Shown here: piece after piece, positions 57,091 through 64,000 of the stretch
Position numbering within the stretch: position 1 is the stretch's first letter
Layout: each line of letters starts with the position of its first letter
Assembly: GCA_963971535.1 (NCBI GenBank)
Contig: OZ020592.1
Span: forward strand, 58,626,324-58,690,323
Direction: 5' to 3'
Length of the DNA: 64,000 nucleotides
Origin: Notolepis coatsorum
Lineage: Eukaryota > Chordata > Actinopteri > Aulopiformes > Paralepididae
Program-made: the position numbers and the translations under genes
The notes under the pieces: model-generated
The model's input: the letters and a program-made list of their open reading frames with translations, nothing else
What the model was told of the DNA's origin: nothing
Database searches by the model: none

Positions 57091-58005
57091 CAGGGAACCG
57101 GTAGACTGCTGTGTTGGCTTATGATGCTTGACCCGGATGAACCCTGCGTTCTTTGCCGAAGGAGATGAGGACAAGAGATGTTATAATGTGAAGGACACTT
57201 TTGGTTGTTCCTTTGCAATCCGAAATGCAGTCCAATCTCCTAGTCCCGAGGCAGTGGACCCCACAATTCTGCACTATATAAGGCAAAGACAACATACACA
57301 CTCTTGCACAGACACACACTCACACTGCAGGGGGAGGGGGCCATGTGAACCGGCGGGTCAGACCATTCAGGAAGGGAGAAAAGGGGGGAGGGAGGGATTA
57401 AACCTTCCTGGAGAAACTTTTTTTTAACTCCTCGTGCGCTGAACTGTCCCACTCCAGTTACCACTGTGGCAAGGCTCCGGGGACCAATCAAAACAAAATC
57501 CCTGATGGGTAGCCCCTCAACAAGACAGCGAAAAAGAGAACCATTCATTACATCAAAGGGCTTCTTTGGGATTCTCCCAGCCACTCGGGGGCCCCTGAGT
57601 GACCTGGCGGGATGTCTATGGTTGTGTATACAGAGTTCTGCAGCGCTCCGTGCCCTCTTCAACCAATTAGTGCAGTAACTGACACTATACTCTATACAAT
57701 GCATTGCATTGGCACATATACAATCCCTTGCATTCGCACGGGCAATGAGTCGATAACGAAGATATCTCTCACCACTCAATCTGTAGGTCGGCGCGTCAGA
57801 CTGTCACACGAAACCAGGGATATTTTCTTTCTAAGCACACCGTGTCATTCAATGTCACAAGTAAAATTAACTCTGATGTAACATCGCCGCCCATGTGTAG
57901 CTCAATGAGTAGAGTGTTCGTTCCGAAGGCGCAGACGCCGCTGGTGTTACAGTGGCCCCGCTGGGGTCAGCCATACTGGAAGAAAATGTGTCCATAACAA
58001 TATTG
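57091..58005. other. mat1a upstream region
   Basis: CACTATATAAGG at 57272-57283 gives TATATAG-type sequence on the minus strand about 285 bases upstream of the ATG and could be the core promoter, but the better TATAAG reading is on the plus strand. A GGAGGGAGGG purine tract lies at 57384-57395. No gene or full element recognised. Confidence 0.3.
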
Positions 58006-58258
58006 CGGCGACAGTGGCTCAAGAGGTAGAGCGGTCGTCTGGTAGTCGGAAGGTTCCCGGTTCGATTCCCGCTCCTCCCGGGCAGCATGTCGATGTGTCC
58101 TTGAGCAAGACACTTAACCCCTAATTGCTCCCGATGTGCAGGTTGGCACCTTGCATGGTTGCCTCTGCCGTCGGTGTGTGAGTGAATGGGTAAAATGTGA
58201 GGAACAAGATTGTAAAGCGCTTTGGATAAAAGCGCTATATAAAAGCAGCCATTTACCA
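58006..58258 (+). mobile_element. tRNA/L2-type fish SINE
   Basis: The head GGCGACAGTGGCTCAAGAGG contains an A box and is followed by the B box GGTTCGATTCC. The body has CTTGAGCAAGACACTTAACC and CCTAATTGCTCCC; the tail is TGTAAAGCGCTTTGGATAAA and AGCGCTATATAAAAGCAG. This is a standard teleost SINE of about 250 bp. Both pol III boxes look intact. Confidence 0.85.
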
Positions 58259-59462
58259 TTTAACAAGAAAGGTGCAATAGAAATGCAACCGTTCAAAATA
58301 AACCATTGTCTCTCTGATCACAGAGTAAAGGTCAGCTGAGTTCAGTCTCTCAGGTCAGACATGAGGTGGAAAACTCACTCTAGATGTAGCCACTGAAGCA
58401 CAAATAATAGGTATAAGAATGCTGCTTACACAGGAGTCACAAAGATGCATACAAGGAGTCATAAAATAACGTCATACGGGTAGCTACAACTTTACAGGTA
58501 AACATGTATGTAAACATGTGTGAGAAGCCATAGTGTGACACTGTGTACATACTGTATGTGTCTTGTGTTTCACGGCCAGGTGTTGTGTTGGTCAGATGAT
58601 ATTTGGGCTGCAGAGTGGGGGCCGTCCGTATGAAGCAGAGACAAGATCCTATTTCCCCTCCAGCAGTTCTGGGGAATGTGACAGCTGCTGGGTGTGCCCT
58701 CCATCCTGCTAGATCCTAGTGCATTCTGACTCCAGTCAGGAGTGGTTCTTACTAGTGGCCTAGACCTGCTTGCTGCAATATGATTTAATTTCCATTGTGC
58801 TCACTTCTTATATGTTCATTTTGAAGGAATGTATTGAAAATGGTGTGTGTGTTGTGCTCAGATCTGAAAGATGTCCATGAATAAGCATCAAGAAACACTG
58901 CTGATGATCATCTGAAACGAATTATTGGAAGATACACTGTGACTGAGTATCAAAATGTGAAATAAGTCCTTATAGCCATTATTGTGTGGTATTGTATAAA
59001 ATAGTCAGCAAAAAATGCTGTGACAAGTTGTTAGCGTGCCGTAATCGAATCATCCAAAGTATAATCTTAATTTAAAATACACTGATACACTGTTACCATG
59101 GAAACGGAAAACATATCTGGATGCTCAACGAGAGGAAAGGGTTTGTTCTTAATTCCCAGCTGGTTTTCGTGTTGATAGATAATAATAAATAAATAAAACA
59201 AATAGTAGTAACAGTAAGACCAGGATATTCCCCCAGCAATGTACAATGTAACGTTAAATAGAAATGGTGCAGAATGAAAAACTGCCGGTAGCGTTAGCCC
59301 CTTTCGTGACTGTGATGCACGCCAACAAGGTTTGGCCGAGTGAATCCACAGTCCCACCCTATTTTATCTCTGAAGAACTGGTCCGACGCGAAACGTTCGT
59401 TATACAAGTATCGCAGACTCACAGTTGCACGAGGGTCTTGGACAGAGAAACGCAATGGTTTG
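58259..59462. other. Intergenic sequence, nothing recognised
   Basis: A+T-rich with no supported gene or family. GTTTG at 59458-59462 is the target duplication of the following copia element. Confidence 0.5.
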
Positions 59463-59668
59463 TGTTGAGTGTTGATCTCATTTGCATACTCACGCTGTGT
59501 GATGTCATACGCATGTTTACGTATGTTACATTCACGTTTCATATCAATGTAAGAGCGGAAAATCAATCTTTCTCTTTCCGGCAAGTGAACCGATGCGAGC
59601 AGTCATGTGTGTTCTTTATTACCAAAGACAATTAATAGCTAGCAGTTATGGCTGCACCACCGCCAACA
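59463..59668 (+). repeat. Copia 5' LTR
   Basis: 206 bp, TGTTGAGTGTTGATCTCATT ... CCGCCAACA. About 14 bases shorter than the 3' LTR and visibly diverged by substitutions and small indels. GCATACTCACGCTG and TTTCCGGCAAGTGAACC are shared with the other LTR. Confidence 0.9.
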
Positions 59669-60032
59669 GGTTATGGGCCCAGGCATGAAGCAGGAGGAAG
59701 CAGATGGTCTTCAATCTAGATTGTGCTTTGATGGAGACGAAAGAAATGACGAATTATGGGAAACAACGTTTTTGGGTCACCTACGTCTGATGGGACTGAA
59801 GGCGATCCTAAACAACCCTGACTCCAATCGAGAGTGGGATGAGGAGAGAGACAACGCGGATCTCGATAAAAATTAACAGGTGTACGCTGAACTGATCCAG
59901 TTTTTGGATGACAAAAGCCTATCTATAATCATGCGAGAGGCAACAGACAACGGGAGAAAGGCTTTCCAAATGCTGAGGGACTATTACGCGGGAAAGGGAA
60001 AACCCAGAGTGATCAGCCTATACACAGAGTGA
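59669..60032 (+). pseudogene. Copia gag N-terminal remnant
   Basis: After the PBS, a frame with LCFDGDERNDELWETTFLGH and LRLMGLKAIL runs to a stop at 59874-59876. The same frame then continues with LIQFLDDKSLSIIMREATDN and ends where the minisatellite begins. The FLGHLRLMGL and DDKSL(S)xIMREA blocks are typical of copia Gag. Broken by one stop and the repeat; no restored protein is given. Confidence 0.75.
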
Positions 60033-60135
60033 TGATACCACAGAGTGATGATAACAGAGTAATGATAACATGATGATACCACAGAGTGATGATACCACAG
60101 AGTGATGATAACAGAGTAATGATAACATGATGAGT
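60020..60135. repeat. 16-bp minisatellite inside copia, left block
   Basis: Units CACAGAGTGATGATAC with variants. The first unit is continuous with gag sequence CTATACACAGAGT, so the array appears to have started from the element itself. It continues after the LINE at 60990. Confidence 0.88.
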
Positions 60136-60989
60136 CTGCCTACAGGAGGGAGGTGGAAGACCTTATAGCATGGTGTGACAGCAACAACCTGGCGCTCAAC
60201 ATAAAGAAAACAAGAGAGATCATAGTGGATTTTAGAAGATCAAGGCCTGACCACTCCCCTCTGCTCATCAACAATGAGGTAGTGGAGAGGGTCACTGAGT
60301 TCAAGTTCCTGGGTCTCAGTGTGAGTGAGACCCTGTCCTGGAGCACCAACACCGCCTCAGTGATCGGAAAAGCTCAGCAACGCCTATACTATCTAAGGAA
60401 GCTGAAGCAGGCTGGCCTGCCACGAAATCTCCTTGTCAACTTTTATCATTGTGCGGTTGAGAGTGTGCTGACCTACGGTGTGTCTGTGTGGTTCTCCAGC
60501 TGCACAAAGGCAGAGCAAGAGGCTCTACAGAGGGTGGTGAAGGCGGCAGGCAGGATCGTCAGGACTCCTCTACCAAACATCACCTCCGTCTTCACCTCCC
60601 GCTGCCTCCACCGCTCCAAGTGTATCATTAAGGACCAGTCTCACCCAGCACATCACCTCTTTCAGCTCCTTCCCTCAGGGAGGAGATACCGGTCCATACA
60701 TGCCAAGAGTTCAAGATTTAAGAACAGCTTTTTCCCCCAAGCAGTCAGACTCAGACTGTTAAACGCTCATTGACTGTCCCCTCACGTGCACCATGCACTT
60801 ACCTGGACTTGATAATCACTGTTACCACTCATCATGCACTTTATTATTTAAAATATTCTGTTATGTACAGTGTTATATGTGTTATGTGTTCATATAATAT
60901 GTATATATTGTACTACGGTCTGTGGGAGCTCCCCTGAAATTTTGTTGTATACTGTGCAATGACAATTAAAAAATCTATTATATTCTCTA
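60136..60989 (+). mobile_element. Rex/L2-like LINE 3' part in the minisatellite
   Basis: A clean 206-residue frame (60153-60773) with LIAWCDSNNLALNIKKTREI, FKFLGLSVSETLSWSTNTAS, YYLRKLKQAGLPRNLLVNFY and FQLLPSGRRYRSIHAKSSRF. This is the RT C-terminal region of a fish LINE, 5'-truncated. The 3' UTR ends CAATGACAATTAAAAAATCT. The uninterrupted frame suggests a young insertion. It is flanked on both sides by the 16-bp minisatellite. Confidence 0.88.
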
Positions 60990-61295
60990 TAACACAGTGA
61001 TGATACCACAGAGTGATGATAACATGATGATACCACAGAGTGATGATACCACAGAGTGATGATAACACAGAGTGATGATAAAATGATGATACCACAGAGT
61101 GATGATACCACAGAGTGATGATAACACAGAGTGATGATACCACAGTGATGATAGCAGTGATTATACCACAGAGTGATTATAAAGTGATGATACCACAGAG
61201 TGATGATGCCACAGAGTGATTATAAAGTGATTATAACACAGTGATGATACCACAGAGTGATTATAAAGTGATTATAACACACAGTGATGATACAG
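60990..61295. repeat. 16-bp minisatellite inside copia, right block
   Basis: About 18 units of CACAGTGATGATACCACAGA-type sequence with variants TTATAAAGTG. It joins copia RNase H coding sequence at about 61290. Confidence 0.9.
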
Positions 61296-61568
61296 TTAAT
61301 GAATGGGATGGAGAACAATTGGCAATATGCACCAGTGAAAATATTTGGAGATAATCAAGGTGCAATTGCTTTATCAAAAGATCCAGTGTGCCGCCAAAGA
61401 TCCAAACATATTGATATTAGATATAATTCTGTTTGTTCCACAGTAAATGATGGTAAAGTCATACTTGAGTACTGTCCTATAGAAGATATGGTGGCGGATG
61501 TTATGACTAAACCGATGATGACCAAGTTCAAGATGGAGAGATCCATGCGATTCATGTTGGGTGTGTGA
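61290..61568 (+). pseudogene. Copia RNase H C-terminal remnant
   Basis: The frame contains IFGDNQGAIALSKDPVCRQR, SKHIDIRYN, ILEYCPIEDMVADVMTKPM and ends RFMLGV before TGA at 61566. The DNQ(G)AI...K..HI(D)xRYN...T..(M)xAD..TKP order is diagnostic of Ty1/copia RNase H. Its upstream RT is missing, replaced by repeats. The start codon within the repeat is not a real start. Confidence 0.88.
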
Positions 61569-62366
61569 TCCATAAAAGTGCCTGTCAAAGTACCTTGTTC
61601 ATTAAGGTATTGTACAGTCTGAGATCAAGTGGGGGTGTTGAGTGTTGATGTTTAACACAATGGCGCCCGACCACGGAGATCTCCGTGTTTCGATTCCACC
61701 CGTTGTGGACAGAAGCACGGATATATTGTTATAGTTGTTATTGCTTTTATTCCATTTTAATAACCTATTCAAGGTCGCCGAGCGGCACTGCAGATTTACC
61801 CTACTATTTGAATTCGCCAAGGTGCAATACCGGCCAGATCCTCTTAGGGGCGCTATCGCGATAATAGAGTGTTCCCTGTGGCAGAAGTTGTCTTTTTTTT
61901 TTGGATCTCTAATGTAGTTTCCCCCCCCCCCCCTTTCATGCATACATGCTTGAGGATCGTGCCGATCATATGCAGTTTGAGTTTTAACTGTAGCATCTGT
62001 ATAACGGAAATGCCATTGGATATAACGTTAGTAACTATTAGCCCTTCATCTCGCCTCCCAGGAAATATACTAGACCAAATGCCGTATAACGCTTATATTC
62101 ACGGCGCTATAAAATGAGAACGTATTGATGAAAAAATTATTTCTTTAATCCATTTTGAAGGGACGGTTTATGGTCCCAATTGACAATGAGAATGGACAGA
62201 TAGCAATACTATAAAGTATAGATTTAGCTCTACAAACAGCCCCACGTCTGTTTACATTTGCCGGTCCTCTAGAGATTTATTAGACGCATCCCAATGGCCC
62301 TGAATGGTTAATGTTGATAAGTACCTTGTTCATTACGGTATTATGCAGTCTGAGATCAAGTGGGGG
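61569..62366 (+). other. Copia 3' region with duplicated PPT and an unidentified insert
   Basis: GAGATCAAGTGGGGGTGTTGA occurs at about 61621 and again at 62352, each preceded by CCTTGTTCATTA(A/C)GGTAT. Between them about 660 bases include TTTCGATTCCACCC (B-box-like), T- and C-runs near 61890-61932 and no coding sequence. The first PPT is followed by only ~13 bases of LTR-like sequence. Confidence 0.65.
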
Positions 62367-62586
62367 TGTTGACGAGTGTTGATCTCATTTGCATACTCAC
62401 GCTGTGTGATGTCATACGCATGTTTACGTATGTTACATTCACGTTTCCTATAAATGTAAGAGCGGCAAATAAACCGTTCTCTTTCCGGCAAGTGAACCGA
62501 TGCGAGCAGTCATGTGTAACTATTTTTTATTACCAAAGACAATTAATCTAGCTAGCAGTTACAGTATGGCTGCACCACCACCAACA
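62367..62586 (+). repeat. Copia 3' LTR
   Basis: 220 bp, TGTTGACGAGTGTTGATCTC ... CCACCAACA, right after the polypurine tract. The following GTTTG matches the bases before the 5' LTR. Confidence 0.9.
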
Positions 62587-62951
62587 GTTTGACATACATG
62601 ACATACAGATATACAGTACTGTTACATCCAGACATTTATGACATACAAGATATACAAATATACAGTACTGTTTAAGAGACAGAGTTTCTAAAAGAGAGTA
62701 TATACATTTGATACATATACACAAAGCTATTTTGTGGCCTCAAAATAGTATTTACTAGTTACCTCAAAATGTATTTAGTTACCTCCAAAATGTATTTATC
62801 AATTTGGGGCCTCAAAATTATATCTTGTGGCTTCAAAATAGAAAAATATTTTGTGGCCTCAAAATAGTTACCTTGAGTATTTTGTTCCCTCAAATATTAT
62901 TTAGAACGATTATTTTGAGGCCTCAAATTGATTAATTTGAGGGAACGAAAT
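62587..62951. repeat. A+T-rich repeats with CCTCAAAAT motif
   Basis: GACATACAGATATACAGTACTG-like repeats (62588-62670), then many GGCCTCAAAATA and ACCTCAAAATG units in both orientations up to 62945. Probably the remains of a small inverted-repeat element; limits unclear. Confidence 0.55.
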
Positions 62952-63248
62952 TGTTACGACCCTGGCTCAAAGGGACGCAACCTATGTGCAAACAGACACC
63001 AAAACCTGTGTGTAAACCAAAAGACTACTCTAACAATGAATACTGGTACAAACTAAAGATCAAAGAATGGTGGAACGTGAAAAGTCTCTGTTTCCACACT
63101 CTCCTCTAGCCACAGTCAGACTGCATGTGTGACTGAGGGACTGGCTTTAACCTGCCAGCAGGTATCCAATCAGCAGCAATCAGCTAATTAGCAGCCCTCA
63201 CCTGCATGCACAGTGACACAGGAGTAATCAAGCTCATGGTACATAACA
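62952..63248 (-). repeat. 3' LTR of a minus-strand LTR retrotransposon
   Basis: On the minus strand it reads TGTTATGTACC...GGTCGTAACA, 297 bp, with TG...CA ends. It is preceded on that strand by a polypurine tract GGTGGGGGAGG (63249-63259). The rest of the element extends to the right edge and beyond, so the target duplication cannot be seen. Confidence 0.75.
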
Positions 63249-64000
63249 CCTCCCCCACCAAAATGGTTGCCCAAGAGGCAACCACTACACATCAAACCCG
63301 TAAACAAAAAATATTGCGACCCATCAGTTGTCAGGGCCACTACCACAACAGCGATAACGGGCCAGCCCCTGTCGAACACGACCATCAACCGTGTCGCATG
63401 CTCCCCACTGTGGAACATTCGCCAATGCTGTGTAAAACAAAAACCAACCCTGTCCCGACCCTCGGGCAAGCTAGACCTCACAAAAGGTTCCTCCACGGCG
63501 GTATATGGCTGGAGTGGGGCAGGCTCCTCCTCCACTGAGGCGTAAGATTTAGGACCCCATCGACAAACCAAGACCTTATCACATATGAGCTCCATTTCAA
63601 CAGGCCCCTCCACCGATACGACCTGTCAAAAATAGACTGCAAACCAAAATCAATATGAGAGCTAAGCTCACTGCGCTCAACAGGACAGAACACAGAAAAA
63701 CAAAAACCATAGATCTCTGATACCACCACAGCGCCCATATCCATCCCACCTGGCACTGGCAGTTCAGGATACTGCAAACCGTGAACATCCAGAGTAGGAT
63801 GCACCGCCTCAGGTACAACCCCACCGTCCCTGTAACATGGCAATACATCAGTCACAAAAGCGTCTGGAATACCATCCAAAATGGTGTCACACAAAATAAC
63901 CTTGTCCTGATCAAAATGGTTGCCACTCATCAGACCAGGTCGCGAAGGCGGCTCCTGCATCACAGGACACAGGTAACTAGGTTGACTAGCACAGCTAGTG
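63249..64000 (-). mobile_element. 3' internal part of the minus-strand LTR element (runs off window)
   Basis: Two overlapping minus-strand frames (63963-63478 and 63613-63188) are open for about 160 and 140 codons, the second running into the LTR. They contain YRDGGVVPEAVHPTLDVHGL and FVDGVLNLTPQWRRSLP. I do not recognise a Gag, Pol or Env domain. The position just upstream of the PPT is that of a 3' ORF or integrase end in Ty3-type elements. Confidence 0.5.

Larger units (their letters stand above)
59463..62586 (+). mobile_element. Ty1/copia LTR retrotransposon, internally deleted
   Basis: The LTRs at 59463-59668 and 62367-62586 begin TGTTGA and end CCAACA, and are flanked by the 5-bp duplication GTTTG (59458-59462 and 62587-62591). 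The primer-binding site GGTTATGGGCCCAG at 59669-59682 is complementary to the anticodon region of initiator Met tRNA, as in copia. The polypurine tract AAGTGGGGG ends at 62366. Only a gag start and an RNase H end remain; protease, integrase and most of RT are lost. A minisatellite, a LINE and an unidentified insert occupy the interior. Confidence 0.9.

Noticed and set aside
57272..57283. TATA box of mat1a
   Set aside because: CACTATATAAGG reads as a better TATA box on the plus strand, away from mat1a. Kept only as a mention in the upstream region entry.
57890..57950. tRNA gene-like sequence TGTAGCTCAATGAGTAGAGTG
   Set aside because: Only an A-box-like start; no complete cloverleaf or B box at the right distance. 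Probably a SINE head remnant.

Overview
The window looks like a teleost fish chromosome. It holds interrupted vertebrate genes with GT-AG introns, tRNA-derived SINEs, many LINE 3' fragments, DIRS-like, Ty1/copia and other LTR remnants, and many hAT, piggyBac and Harbinger-type non-autonomous elements. The species cannot be named from sequence alone.

Only two host genes are supported, and they converge. On the plus strand are the last two coding exons of a TMEM150A-like membrane protein (16094-16271 and 19540-19793); its earlier exons were not found and probably lie left of the window. On the minus strand is a complete methionine adenosyltransferase gene of the liver type (mat1a). It has nine coding exons from 56989 down to 38356, all introns GT-AG, and 1188 nt of CDS giving 395 residues. 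The 18.6 kb between the two coding regions is almost entirely transposon-derived.

Layout: 1-10945 is a ~29-bp minisatellite invaded by a LINE/SINE patch, a 3.6-kb long-TIR DNA transposon whose transposase has a single stop, and a MITE carrying a near-intact LINE, part of which is tandemly duplicated. 10946-20860 is the TMEM150A-like 3' gene region with large micro- and minisatellites, an LTR-like insertion and hAT-like elements. 20861-26205 is a decayed DIRS-like element with a nested MITE and a solo LTR. 26206-38355 is LINE fragments on both strands, a SINE, and hAT/piggyBac-type MITEs. 38356-56989 is mat1a, whose 8.3-kb intron 7 carries a 6.2-kb long-TIR element. 57000-64000 holds the mat1a upstream region, a tRNA/L2-type SINE, a Ty1/copia element with LTRs, PBS, PPT and a 5-bp TSD, and the 3' end of another LTR element on the minus strand.

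The most unusual signal is in mat1a. Three consecutive exon-intron junctions have seeded tandem repeats: the exon 4 donor (about 1.2 kb of 16/17-bp units), the exon 5 acceptor (five extra 72-bp units that include the first ~37 nt of the exon) and the exon 6 donor (49-bp units). Each array multiplies a splice-site-like sequence next to the authentic site while leaving the real gene intact. Intron 4 therefore carries decoy donors at one end and decoy acceptors at the other.
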